Source: Setaria digitata
Lineage: Eukaryota; Nematoda; Chromadorea; Rhabditida; Setariidae
Assembly: GCA_003640385.1 (NCBI GenBank)
Contig: RCAB01000055.1
Span: forward strand, 124,001 to 188,000
Reading direction: 5' to 3'
Length of the DNA: 64,000 nt
Shown here: positions 28,308 to 42,947 of the stretch, piece after piece
How positions within the stretch are numbered: the stretch's first letter is position 1
Layout of the letters: each line of letters begins with the position of its first letter
Notes under the pieces: model-generated
Database searches by the model: none
The model's input: the letters and a program-made list of their open reading frames with translations, nothing else
What the model was told of the DNA's origin: nothing
Translations under genes and position numbers: made by a program

Positions 28308-30580
28308 GACCCATTATAACAAATTTGAGGTTGATGATGTTTACCAGGATTTATGATTAATTTACATAGTTATATTTCATGACAGTTATACTATTTTAGT
28401 GATAACAGTGACAGCTCTTATCACTGTCCCATATATGCATCACTACATTGATTCAGTTGGAGTGATAGCTGCAAATATCCATAAATAATTTCGAGAATCG
28501 GATAGAATGATATTGATAATAATAGACATCAGTGAATCATGTTCCTGTTACTCTATTCACCGATTCAGATAAAATGATAACGATTTTGATAGATATTATT
28601 AGAGCGTAGGTGAGTATATTAGCTTTTACCTAGTCCATTTAAGCATAATCGTAAAGTGCTAATCATCATTACACATATCCTTATCACATCTCCATATGCC
28701 TTTACTCATTATGAATCTATTAACCGCTGTACAGTGAATGAAACTGTCATTTCCTCTATTGTAAGTTATTACTACTAAACTTCTATTTTGCATTTTTATG
28801 AAAATACAATCATTATTCTGATAGCTACCACCTTCCTTCTCCAATTCTTATTGCTTCTAATTTTATGAAGTTTGAAAATGATATGAAGCTGTCTATTTAG
28901 TTCAGTGTTTGAACAGATTTAAATAATTATGGAAAACTGGTCATATATTATCTCCTTCTCTTTTCTCTCTTTCCTCGTCTGTTTAGGCATTCAATTTATT
29001 ATATTTCACTAACACATTTCTCATTTCAATACAAAAAATGTTGATAATATCTGTTTGCATTTTGTTCATTCAATAAAAGGTATAGTAATATTTTCATTCC
29101 TTTTCAATTCAATTCATTTAGCATTGTAAAATTTTTTGAATCATTTTACTTGCAATATTGAATTTCATTTAAATTCATTTCCTTCACTCTCTCACTTCCC
29201 ACAAAAGTAATCGAAACTTATTTGAAATTTCATTCCTCAACAAAAAAAAAGTGCATAATTTGAATATGTGCTTGAAGCAGGTATATTTAAAGCGTTGAGC
29301 AGAGAATTGTGAATATATGTGCCACGTTTGTCTTTTTTTTTTTAAATAGTTTCTTCAAGTTTTTTGTAAAAACAAATATAGCGATTAAAAAGTACAGAAA
29401 GTGAAGAGGTCAAATAAGAAACACAAATCTTATCGAAATTAAAACGAACATGAAAAAAAACACTTTATTATATTACTCATTCTTCAATTGTTTGCCATGT
29501 TGCGGACTTCTTCTTCAATTTCATTCTTACTATTTCCTAATTTCATTCGCCGATATTTTTACAAATTCCAAATTTTTCTTTTTATTGAACACTAATTTGA
29601 AAAGTTGTCTTTTTGTTTAAATGATTAAAATGTGAAATTTAAACTCATTACAAAAGATATTTTCGATAGAAGAAATCATTTTACTGGCGAAATTATCACC
29701 TTTTTTTCTGGGTTAATGTCCATCACTTAAAATGATCGCTTGATGAAAGTGAGAAAGATACCAATTAAAAATTTAATTTTTTAGATTTAAAAATTGAATT
29801 ATATGAAATAACATTAGCAAGAGGATTTCATATCATAACAGAAAGAAGATATATGTTTGAAGTAAAGAAAAACATTTCATTTCATCAAACAAATGAGTCA
29901 TTTGTTGAAGAAAAGCATTTCTGAGCTTAACAATCAAATATTTTTATCAGTCAAATTTGAAAGTAGGCTTTTTTTGATCCTCACAATTGCAAACTATCTG
30001 TGTGATGTAGAGGGATGTTTTAAAAAGTAAATCATTTATTATTGAGTTGGGCAGGTTACTGCAATTAATTAAGACTTTATAAAAATCTTTAGAAATTGTT
30101 TGAAAATTTGCAACTTGCTAAAACAACTACTAGCCTTGGAATAAATCAATAATTAGTTATTGCACCTATCGAATTCAAACTAACAATATTTCATACAAAA
30201 AAAAAAAAATGTCGCAAACATATTGATCAATTCTATATATCGAAGAAAAATAATGAAAGAGCTATAAAATAATGTGAATTTTATTTTCAATACACATAAA
30301 TGCTTGAATATGTTACATTAAAATCACGTAAAAATATTAGAGGGCAGTACAATAAATGACAAAAATATGTAAAATAATAAATTAATTCATTAAGTACTAA
30401 ATATTTTTACGGAGTTAGTGTTTTGATGAAGTAATTAATCTTCACAAGTAGTAATATTATTATCTTCTACGTATATCTGCATGTTGCTTTATTCATTTAA
30501 AATATTTTGAAAAAAGAGAGATTTTCTTTCAGGTACAACTTCACTTTTCAAATTTTGAATCAAAAAGAATCAAGAAAAAG

Positions 30581-33500
30581 TTATCCGTAAAAAATACTAT
30601 TATCAACATGAGCCCTTAGGGAATGTATAAATGAGGGGTTATTCTTGTTCGTCTCACCGTTTGGCTTTTCATTACGTTGCTCCGTTACGGATGACGGAAT
30701 GATATCTGTGGTAACGTTATGATGCGTCAAACGTGATGCTGCAGGTGCCGGTAATAAACTGAAATAATTATAAAAGAGGTACCGGCTAAATTACATCTGA
30801 ATGAGATTAGTATTGAGTTTTTAAAAAATGTAGAAAACTCACTGCGGATCAGCTTTCGTGATTTGCCTCGGATTCCGGAAAGGCTTACGTTGATGTATTC
30901 TTACAGGATTCACATGACTGTTACGCTTTTTCTTCCTCTTTTCGAGTTTTTTCTTCAGCATATAGCCAAAGAGACCGGAAATGAGCAATAAGAGGCAACC
31001 GGAAAATATTCCCGCAAAAAGCATTGTTCGTACGTCAGCTGCATTCTCCAATTTATTACCTGACGAATATAAAAAAGAAAAATATTAATTTCCACTTTTC
31101 AGTCCTAAATATCAAAAATAAAAATAAAAGGGTAGAAAATAAAAATTGGAATTTGTATTCATTTGGACGTTTACAAAAAAATCTCATTTTTTTCAATTTA
31201 TCTAACTAAACTTATAAAAAAAAAAAAAAAACTAATAACGCAATTAAAATTTTTAAACTAATTAAATAATTAAAACATTATGATATGCTTTTAAATTTTT
31301 AGGAAAAATAAGCACTTCATCAATGATCATATAAATTCTTAGTGACAATCGTCAACTTTTATTTACACTTCGGATAGTTGAATAGAAATTAAAATTGTCA
31401 TATTTACTTCCTTCTCTCGTTCACTGTCCCTCTCTATCTCCCTTCCTTTTCCCATTCATATTTACTCTCCTCTATTGTGTACTGTCCCTCGCTCTCCCTC
31501 CCTCTCTCTCTCTCTCCCTTCCTCTCTCTCTCCCTCATATTCTTTATAAACTTTTCAATATTGGCTGGAAATGGACAAAATATTGTTAGAATTCTATGCA
31601 TAGGATGTTTATATGCTCAGTAAAATTGATTTCATTCATACATGTAAACATGAATGAATGAATGTAATTGTAAAATAAAAACATAGTAAAATTTGTGAAA
31701 ATTTGAATTTAAATATAAATGTTCGAATGATTGTTGCCCATATGGTGCTGTAGAATTGCTCCATGTTGCACGGTTTTGATAATAGACTTAAATTTGAAAA
31801 TAGAGATTAACTTGAATAAATAATCCCTCATAAAATTGTTAATCTAGGCTGTAGTGATGAAATCTCAGATAAGCTTATTAGTTTGGGTAATTTTGATATA
31901 ATACGCAAATTGTGAGTAAACTTATTAATTCAGATAATTTTGATATTGCATACAAAGTATTCGTTATAAATGAAGCATACTAATAATGATCAGTTGTGGT
32001 TCATAATTTTGAGTAAAATAAATGTTACTAGGTAATTCTCTGATTAAATTGATTAAAATTTTTAATAATATAATATTTAGATGCGACAGAAACTGGAAAG
32101 TAAATAAGTGTTAAAATGTTTAAAACTATCTAAGTGGTAAATTTAAAACAGTTACTGCAACTAAATTATGACGAAATATAATTAATTAGCACAATTTTAA
32201 ATTAATTATTTCTAGAAAGCTTACAGTTTGCTTCATCCGTATCATCATGTAAACCGCAGTTTTCATCACCGTTACATTTCAGACGAGCATCAATACATAA
32301 TTTAGTATAGGTACAAAGATGCATCGATGGTTGAACACATTCGTTGTCTTCTGAAATTAAATTTTTGGCAGAAAAAAAAAAAAAGATATTTAATTAAATA
32401 TTTTCAACTCAACTCAAATTAAATTATATTATTGAGAAGAGAAAAAGAAAATGCTTGCATGTTTAATAATGAACGAAACATCCGGTTTTCTGTCTCGAGC
32501 AAAGCATATAATACCAAAAAGAAAAAAAAAATTATACAGATTCATTTAGAAATATTTTATTCATTACAAAATATAACAAGACAAAAGCAAAAGTTCTCTG
32601 TCATCTAATCAGTGCCGGATAAATTGAAGAGTGGAATGAGAAAATTAGGATTATTAAGAAATTTTAACATGTTCGTTTTTTTTATTCAACTGCTTTCTTT
32701 AGAAATTTTTAATTTTTTTTTTTTTTAAATTTAAAGGATTCGCACTTACCGGATGTCTTCCTAACTTCGGTCCAAGTAAAATTAAAACCTTTCAAACCGT
32801 TCACTTTATCAGGTGATGTGAAAAATCTGAAAGATGATGTTATTAATGAGCAGAATTGATAATCACTCCGCAAAATAAAAAAGAACTTCATTTAACATAC
32901 TCATTTTCTTATCAGTGTGAATTATTTATTCCTCCTATGGACTGACTTAGATTTTTGCTGCTAAAATTTGCATGAAATTAAATCTTAGAAAAAAAAAAGA
33001 ACTAAAAAAAATGGTTATTGCTAGTTCCAACAATTAATGCATAAATTGCAGAAAAATACCTTATCCGGACAGTGTTATTTTTAGAAACAATAGGTTGAAC
33101 GACACTTTCATCGGTGCCACAAATTTCCTGCACTGTTGGAGCGGCTCTAGTACCACATTCCGCATCTACGCGAATTACCGCATTCTGGCAATTGACTGAT
33201 TCCGCTGTCATCGAGCCTTCGATTTCCATTTTTACAAGATGAAGCAACACCTTCAATTCGAGATCAATTCTCTATTTTTCATTAACAATTCCAAATTACT
33301 AATTTCTTTCTTGCAATTAAATTTCATTAGAAGTTTACGTTCTTATTCGACTTAAATTTATTCTCTTTTATTCTAAATTTCAGATTCAAGTTTTGCATAA
33401 TCTTGATAATACCTGATGATCTGGACGTACAGTAATTTCCCAATCACAAATCAAATCTTTATTGTATTTGATCGGATAGCCGGGTGATACAATCCAACCG

Positions 33501-36500
33501 CTAACCATTTCATCAGTTCGAACTATTCGTTGGCCACAGTGTCGTGGTAGTGCTAGAATTTAAAATATTTATTACGGATTTACTTTTGCTAACTCTATAG
33601 ATTGATGAGGAAATTTATAAATTATTAGCAAGAAATTCTCTAATTTATAATATATTTTCAAAACCAAGCATTTTTTCACTAATTGAATGTGAAGAAAGTT
33701 TAACTAATTTAAAAGAAGGAAAAATAAATTAATACAACAATAGCATGACTAATTGAAACTATGGAATCATATACGGTTTGCTCGCAAAAATGCTTCGTAA
33801 CTGACGTTTTGTTGGAATTTCTTCGGCGAATGCCTTACGAATTTGATAGATTGCTTTGAAACCATTTCCGGTACCTTCATGATCAGATCGAAAGAAAACC
33901 CGAAGTTCATGGGAACCAAATGTAGTTACCGTTGGCCCCGGAAATGTATTTGCACAATAACGAGCTGTAAATTTAAAAGTAAATCAAAAATTTAGGGCTT
34001 TTTTTTTCTCAAAGTCTCAAAATAAAATGAGAAATTTGTTAAAAAAAGCAATTTAACCTGTGGAAAAAGCAATTTCGCAGAAAAAAAAATATAATTTAAA
34101 TGCCTCACCTTGAAGCTGTAAAATTTCTCTTCCATTTTTAACGAAAACATCTGATATTTCGAGAAAATCTGTACATCTAGAATAATAAATTACAAATTCT
34201 ATTTATTTCCATGATGCATTTACACAAAATGAAAAAAAAGACAAAACATCCACCTGATATAATTAATTAGTATTTTTATTAATGAATATTTGTGCTGAAT
34301 TAATAAATGATTTTATTGGTTATATCAATCGAGAGTAAAGCCGAGAGTTGAGAGACTGCAGAAACTGATTTGGTAATTTTACTGAATTAGTTTCCTGACA
34401 GGATGGATGCCAAATTGCTTTACCGGCGAGAGACAACTGGAACTAAAATTGCCTTCTTCCGGTACAACAACTTTATTGTTATTTACGCATGGATGAATAG
34501 GATAAGCGAGGCAATGCTTAAGTCTAAATTATAATTTAATTTTCTTCCGGATACTTACAATGTAAACATTCATTTATTTTTAGTTCTAAAATGACATTAA
34601 AAGTTACTTGTCAATTAAGCTATTAAGCTGTCAGTTAAACTCCAAGAGTTATTTACCTAAAAACTTCCGATGCTTTTTTTTTTTTTTTTTAAATAAATAT
34701 TACCACTGCTAAAATTCTGGAAAAAAAATTAAAAATAAAAACCTTGTTTCTGCTGATGATTTCTCATCGACATAAAGAGCGAATTGCTCAAAATAAACTT
34801 GAATTTGTTCATCAGATTTTGCTTTGATAATATAGGTGCAATTGGTATCTAACGGATACTGCAAATGATTTTTTCAGTTTTTTTAAAATAAAATTATTGA
34901 AATGAAGAAATCTTCCAAAATTTTGGTGAGTTAGTTATTAAAATAAAATAGCAAAAAAAAAAAAAACACTAATTATTGGATTACATTTGCCGGGTATCGT
35001 GGACTATTAAACCATCCTCGAGGTTTGGTAAATTGAAACATACACTGATTGGAATCGCCGATCGGTTGACCCGGGATACCAAAATCTACAATTTCAAAAT
35101 AAATGTTGTTTCAGTACTCTAACAATTGCAATCTCATTTTTACATTTTTAAAATTGATCATCCTTAAAAGCTTTGAATTAAATTAAAAATAATTTTCTTA
35201 AGATATCTTGAAATTTTTGCGACTGATTCTTTCTTGATAAAGCGCTGACGAGAAAATCTGAAATGCCACCACTTGATACCTGTTTTAAATTGAATCTTGG
35301 CTCGAAATCCCAGCGGCTCCTGTCCATCACCATCAGAAGTTCTCTCGTTAGAACTAAAGACCAAGACCATTCGAGGTCCATTACTAATATAAGGACCTAG
35401 TGCAGGCGAATCTTAAATTATTAATTTTTTTGCAAAAAAAAAGTTTTGTAGTTAATTATAAAGATTTGCAAAATTAAAATTAAAAATTTATAAAAAAATC
35501 TTCCATTTACCCACCTAACACTACATTCAATTAATCCAAATTAAAGTTTAAATAACGCTAAATTTATCAAATGAACTTTAGTTTATATCAAATTATAAAT
35601 TATCAAGAGCATAACTCACTGTCAAAATACCGCTAAGAATAAAAATTACTTTTATTTTTATTAAATCTGAAATTCAACATTCCAACTTTTTCTTTACATT
35701 TGAATTTTGAATTAAATTAATCGACTAGTAATTGAAATTGAACAAACCATCTTTTAAGCGATCGCATAGCATGGCATCATAATTACTTTCTTCACTAGAT
35801 GATAAAACACTTTTAATGCTTGCTGGTAGCATAGCAATGCCTACGTATGATGTCGCACACAATTCATCATCGTAATCAGTTGAGAAATGCTTTGTTTGAA
35901 CTGAATTTGAACTAAAAAAAAAAAATGAAAAAATTCGAAATTTATTAGTGTTTTCAAAAAATTTCAAAAAAATTGAATAAAAATTCAGAACTGAAGTAAT
36001 TTTTCTCTCAATCAAATTTTTTGAGATATTTTTTTTTTTTTTTTTCAAATAACAGTCTTTTCAATCAAAGGAGATTTTTTGTTTCGATACATACTCTGTA
36101 AAAGCTTATGTAAATTTCTGAAAATAAAAAAAAAATTTTAAAAACACAGTCCACTTTTAAAAAATAAAGTTTAACTTCGTTAAAAAATACAAAAAGAAGT
36201 GAGTTACTTATTTATCGTTGTTAATTAACATTTAAATTTTTAGATTTTCACCCACTATAAATAATAACTGACCTGTCAATAGTTTCAGTAAGAACTGCGA
36301 ATTTTTCGAATATAAGTATTACTTCTTCGAGATTTTGCTCACCTTGCAAGCCATCAATAATGAATGTACATGTAGTATTGGCTGGATACATTAAAGGATA
36401 CTAAAAATTGCAACACATAAATTTCAATTATATAAATCTGAAATTAAAAAATTTATCCAAGTCTTTAATTGACCATTCATTTTTAACCTTTAGTTGAAAT

Positions 36501-39500
36501 CCACTTTGTCATTCATTAAAGATACATTTTATATTGCTTATTTCAGCATTAAAGAAAAAAATAAAATATAATTACAAGTTAATAACATGTAATTTAAATT
36601 CACAAATTGAAATGGGCAAGTAATGAAAGCATGCCTTGGGGGAATGTATGTAATGTGTCGTTTCTCTATTACTTCTTACAAGTAAATCGCATTCGGAACC
36701 ACGTAAATGTGTTATTCCTAATTGATTACCCATTAATTTTAATACATCCACATAACGACTTGAGAATTCGTAATCTAATGAATATCTATAAAAAAGAAAA
36801 GTAAATAAGTAACAAAAACAATAGCCACTGCAACAGGTAAACAAAGAGCAATTTGGATATTTAAAATAGTATAGAGCGAAGTTGAAATGAATGAATAAAT
36901 AAATATATATTGTATAAAGAAACATAAAATTAAATCAAAGGATAAATCAATAATATGTAAATAATTGTGCATAAATATATAAAATAAATAATGTAATATA
37001 ATCAATAAACAAATGAAAGGATAAACTGGATAAATAATAAAAATAGATGAACAAATAATTAATAAATTAATAAGTAAATGGGGTTGATAAGGAACGAAAT
37101 AAACAAATGAATAGAGAAACAAAAAAAGAATGTGAAATTGAAGAAAAATGAATTAATAAATGAAAAATAAGAAACTTTACCCGCGTGGATCAGCTTTTGC
37201 TGGGCTTGTTGTGTTAAATTCAATAAATGTACTTGGCCCAAAAGAATAAATAACCATACGTTGTTGTAAACCACAAAGTTTTCGAATGATTGGATGTTTA
37301 TTAGTTGGTCCATCGTAAATTGTAAATGAATCGTATGGACAGCTTAAAGAAAGTTTCTTTTTTTCAAATAAATAATATATCATATTATTGTCATATCATT
37401 GTTAATTGTTTTTAAATATTGGAACGAAAAAAAAAAAAGAGAGAAAAGAAGGAATTATCTTACTGTTCGCCACCAAAATAAATATCAAAATCACGAAAAA
37501 GTAGACGAATACGCTGACCCGTTTTACCATTGAGCAAATAAGTACAACGAAAATTCTGAAATTAAATAAGATAAAAATTTCTGATATATACAGCTTTAAA
37601 TTTTTCACAAAACTGATTTTTGAAATCAAAATATTTTACCCAAATATTTAAATTGTAAATAAAAAAAAGGAAAAAGAAAAGAAAAACAGCATCATCAATT
37701 AACCAAATTAAATTACTGCAACTCAGAGGCATTTCAAATCACACTAATATTTCATTTTGAAATATTTTATTTTGTTTTTTAAGTAAATAACAAAATTTTT
37801 TCTGACGTTTAAAGCAATATTAAAGTTACACGTATTTTAACTTTCGGTTTTTAAAATAACTGATAACTTTATGTTTTTTTTTTATGAACTTAATTAAAAC
37901 CGTTTATGTCTGCCACTTCAAATGATTTATTTTTCCATAAAATTTTTTCATAATTAACAGATAATTTATAATTTGAAAAAATATTTCAGCCGCTGATTGT
38001 TTGCAGTTTTCGCCAGTTTAGTTTGGAAGGCTAAAGGTTAAAACTTTACTTTTGGATATGTTCCTGGATAAGTGGGTGAAAAAATCGATCCACGTTTCCT
38101 GAAATACAAAGAAAAATATTATCCAGTTAATTTCTATCTTTATTTTCACAAATTTATTTAATTTTAAAGAATGCTTTGTTTTCCATTAGCAAGAAAAATT
38201 TTACTTCCGTTCATTAAAATTTTACTTTTTTATAACTTAAAAAAATACGCTGCCTTGTACGTTTATTCTAAGGATCATTTGCACGAACTAATGCACTAAT
38301 TTAATAAGATGAATTTTAAAAAATCAAATTTTATCGAATTTCCGAAAGCGCTATTATTCAAAATGAAATATACATAATTTAAAAAAAAATCAGAAATGAA
38401 ATTACTTACCTAATCTTTGAATCAATTACAAAATCACATTTGCCTGGTGGTACCTTTTCACCCACTTGATAAGGTGCTAAAATATAAATTTAAATTTCCA
38501 AAATATGGAAAATGAAAAAATTAACAAATTTCATTCTTGAGAAAAAAAAACAAATTTTATTGGAAAAAATTTTTTTTCTAAATTTAAATTTGACACAATT
38601 GCAGAATGTGTTTTGATGAAGATCATTTGCTCACCATCGCTATGCTAAGTTATTTTAATCTTATTCCAAAGAGAGATGATTGTTGTGCTGATGCATGTCA
38701 TATTTTGGATTTTCGATTTAATCTCTGACAAATAAATAACTTGAAGAAAGTAATTTATGAAAGAATCCTCAAGGCTTGTTAAGAAGTGAACTTCATTTTA
38801 CAATAAGACTAGTGAAGGCCAAATAATTATATGTGCATATAACTCAATTGAAGTCGAACATAGAAGCTGTATTCCGCATTTTTAAATTTTTTCTTTGCTC
38901 GAATATTTTAATCATTTATCAGTTTGAAAGATTTTCAGTGTTAATTCCTTTTTGGTTTAAAATATTTCTAATTTTAGCAATTCATCAGTTTAAATTGTTT
39001 CTGAGTGTAAGTTATTTATCAGTTTGGAATATTTTTTTCTTTCATTGTTAGTCATTTATCAATTTGGAATATATTATCGTTTGTAATCACACATCATTTT
39101 GAAGGATTTCTGCTTTTAATCACTTTCAAATTTTTCAATAATATTGCTGAATATATTTTTCAATGATTAAGATATATTCAAATTTGAAATTAAAAAAATC
39201 TTACCATCAGATATAAAAGCATAACGACCTCGAAATTTCAAACCACTCTGTCGACTAGTTGCAGCTCTTGAGTGAAATACTAATACTATGACACGGTTTA
39301 AACTAAAAATTGAAATTAAAATCTAATTCAAAAAAAGCAAAAATTACTAGGGGCATATACGTGATAATGATATTTTGAAAAAGAAAATACAAACAACTGA
39401 AACAGAAATTAAAATTAATAATTTGCAAAAAAAAAAGAGTTAAAAATAAAAATAAAATAGAACTAAATTAGTTCGAGACAAAAATTTAAGCAACAACCAA

Positions 39501-42500
39501 ACAGGTTGCTCATTTGAGCTTAATGATGGATGTGCGTTTATAAATTAACAAGAAAAAAAGCTTTTTTTCTTCTTTTCTGTAAACTGAAGAATGAAATTAA
39601 AAATGACCTTATTCTGACATACGGTGAAACACTACCGCAATATCGGCCACCGAAAGAAGCAGAAAGTAAATCATCGTCAGCTGCTTCTAATTCAGAATAA
39701 ATGTCAATATATTCCGTTTCACAACTGAACAGAATTAATCTCATTTTAAAATCTAACATCTATTTTATTTAAAAAAAATTGCTTTTGCTTGATAATACGC
39801 AAAATTATGGAATTTTGTGATGATTTTCCAGAAATTAATTAATCATCTCAGCATGCATGCCGTGCTCTCCTCTGCTTTATATGAAGAATTTTATCCATTA
39901 CTCTTTTGAAGATAAAAATAATTTCTAATATATTAAATTTTTATTGAAAATAAATGGAAAGTTTAACCAAAATTTGCGTGATTTGCTAATGCTCGAAATT
40001 TTTAAACTAAATAATTAATGACATTGCTTTTTCTTCTTTTGCAACAAAGAAATCAAAACAAAAGAAACAAAAGCGACATATATATTCGTATGTATAAACT
40101 TACTTGCCAGCTGTTCCGGCTAAAAGAAATTGATCGAAATTAAGTTTTACTCGCTGCCCTGGTGCCGCGACAAACGTGTATATACACTGCAATTAATTTT
40201 TTAATTTAAAAAGGAAAAAAGAAACTAATTTTATTCGGTGTTTTAATAATTCGTCTAATTTCAATAATAATAATGCCAATAAAAGTGATAATAATAACAA
40301 TAACAATAATAATAATAATAACAATGATAATAAATAATACTAATTATAATAATAATAACGACGATAATTCTATCAAAAGGTGTAATAAAACTAATGATGA
40401 CAATTTTAATTCCATATATTCCAATACCTGATTTTGGCGATATCAAAACGTGAAACATTTTTGAAATCTCATCAAAAACTGTTCTTACTTGCAAATTTTT
40501 TGGACCGTCCGATCGAGAGATTTGCTCTGAAACGGTGGCCGGAACTGGCAACATCGGTAATTGAAATTCACCTTCGGTAGTAGAAGAATCGAAGATATGA
40601 TCACATTCTAAAGCTTACTTACCAGTCTACTACATTTTATCTTATTAATTTCATAATTTTATTGGTGGTAATGATAATGATGATGTTTCATTGTTACAGT
40701 TTAAATGATATAAAGTGCTCTTTTAGATAAAGTAAAATTTTAGTATTTAATAATTTGCCGTTTCCTAGCATTCTTAACTTTTCATCTCAGTATTAAATTA
40801 AGATTTTTATAAAAAATAATCTTAGCCATTAGCAAATAATATAAATTTCATCGCATATTTATTTATTTATTTTTCCAAATTAATATTATAACTAAAAGAT
40901 TGAGAAAAAAGTTAAAAAATTCAAAATTTCAATTGACTTAAAAAGCATGATACAAAATTTAAACTTACTCTTCATATGATAATACACCTTTGAGCCAGAA
41001 AATCATTATGAGAACAAGAAGGCATACAATAAAACAGGTAAACAGTAAGGCAAAAATAATATCGCAGTCCAAACTTCGACAAAATGAGCAATCTTCTTTG
41101 ATTTCATTTCTCTCCTCGTAATTAAGCATATTAATTCGAGCATCAATTACACGCTCCAATGTACGCATTTGTGCCATTTTTTTTTTTTTGTTTTTCAAAA
41201 ATAATTGAGAAAAATTTTCATTTTTTCCAAAAATTTTGCTTTTTTTTTCTTTCAAATGGATTTACTGAAATGAATATAATTATTTATTATTAGGAAATTG
41301 AAAAATTTGAACAATAACAAAATCACTTCTGATTAAATTTAGCCGATGGCTGCATGAATGAAAGGGTATTTTAAAATAATAATTTATTTTATGCAACAAA
41401 TTCACATGATTGACGAATTAAAAGTTACATAAAGGAGAAAAGGGAAAAAAAGAAAATAGTCATAAAAAGAGCATATATTAATGATGAAAAAAGTGAATTT
41501 TTTTTCTTTCTACTATAAATTTTTCAATTTCATTTCTCTTATTTTTTCCCGTTTTGAATTTTAATTCCATAAACAGATTTTAATGTGAAAGAAATTATAT
41601 TTGAAATTTTCAAACAAGAATTTAAACATTCGATGGAAAAGGGCGAAAAATTTCTTCAAACAATGAGGAATATTCAACGACTGAATTATAAATTGGATGT
41701 ATGGTTCAAAAAATCAAACAGGAAAGAGTAACTTTCTCATAATTTAAATCTGTGGTTAAATTTAAAAATTGAAATTTGAGTTTTAAGTTTTTGTAAAATG
41801 CATATGTGACATAATTTCCATTTAATAGTGCTGCTGTTTAGCGGCTGAAATGATAAGTCAGCATTTAGAATAGTGATGATCCAATGAGAAACAATTATTC
41901 TTTTCTGGCAAATCAAAACTTGAAATTAAAAAAAAGGATTAAAGCTATGGCTATTCAAAAAAAAAAAAAAAAAAATCAAAAAAAAATTGTTGTTACAGGT
42001 GATTTCAAATGCGTTCGAAAACAAAAAAAAGCAAGGAAAGAAGAAAGAAAGCAGGGATCAAAAAGAAATTTTGTTCATTTAATTGATAAAAAATCACAAT
42101 TATCACGATTTAACTTTTTTGGTACCTTTCATTATTCCTATTCATTTCATTTTAATTAGCACAAAATCTTTTCCACAACTTATCTGCTAGAAATATCCAC
42201 TTGGCTCTAGATTATCCACCAAAATGCTTGGTATATATTCTGGATTTTATTAAATTATCAGCAACTAGAGGTTATATTTATTCGGAACTTTGTTAATTGT
42301 GCCAATATATCTATATTATTGTTTTTGGAAGTTGCTCAACCTTCTATTTATCGATGCAAATAAAATAAAATATATAACCAGTATCAAATTAAAAACAAAA
42401 AAATTCGGAAAAAATGTGATTTTTAACTTTTGACTAAAAACATAGAAAGAGTAATTCTAATTAACTAATAACTCCTTATTAAACATTTATAATTTTATTG

Positions 42501-42916
42501 CAATCACAATTAATCATTATCAATCAATTATCACTTGCTATCTTATTAAGTTTTTAAGGTTTTCTCTTTTTCTTTTCATTCAAGAAAAGATAAGATCAAT
42601 AATAAAAGCTAAATTTAAGAATAGTGATCAATCATGATTACATTAAAATTACCAGTGTAGCAGTGATGTTAATTTATGAACGTAAATAATTAAATAATTT
42701 TGCGAACAACTGCTGCTGAGGTTAGGGATGGTAATGTTAGCATAACTTCGTTCAAGTGAATTGTTTACATTTCCAATCATAAAATTTATTTTAGCTTTGC
42801 TTTTTTGAAATTAATTTGCATTACTGAAAATATCATTTAGCAATTGACATTTCATATTTTTGAAATATATTTTTATGAAGTAACATTTTTCGAAATTTTT
42901 CTTCTCTTTTTCCACG

Positions 42917-42947
<31 letters not shown>

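Larger units (their letters stand above)
27357..30580. other. intergenic region between RanBP9-like 5' end and lev-10 3' end
   Basis: It holds the RanBP9-like 5' flank, including a (CAA)n tract at 27385-27401, an assembly gap in poly-A at 27691-27789, a GC-richer island at 28088-28315 and otherwise AT-rich sequence. The 3' UTR of lev-10 should begin below 30581. No complete gene was recognised. Confidence 0.5.

Noticed and set aside
33775..33838. Extension of lev-10 exon 17 to the GTATAT donor near 33775
   Set aside because: It would join in the wrong phase to the CUB5 exon; ATTC|GTAAGG at 33838-33839 joins correctly.
40261..40554. 97-codon minus-strand frame as a separate gene
   Set aside because: Only 40489-40554 is coding, as part of lev-10 exon 2; the rest is intron plus AAT repeat.
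41007..41177. eat-18 ORF as an alternative first exon giving a type II-anchored LEV-10
   Set aside because: The donor at its stop codon is phase 2 while lev-10 exon 2 needs phase 1; the signal-peptide exon at 45167-45263 fits in phase instead.
40965..41255. Longer 96-codon form of EAT-18 starting at 41255
   Set aside because: The extra N-terminus is Lys/Phe-rich translation of A-rich leader; the ATGs at 41177 or 41168 give the family size of about 70 residues.
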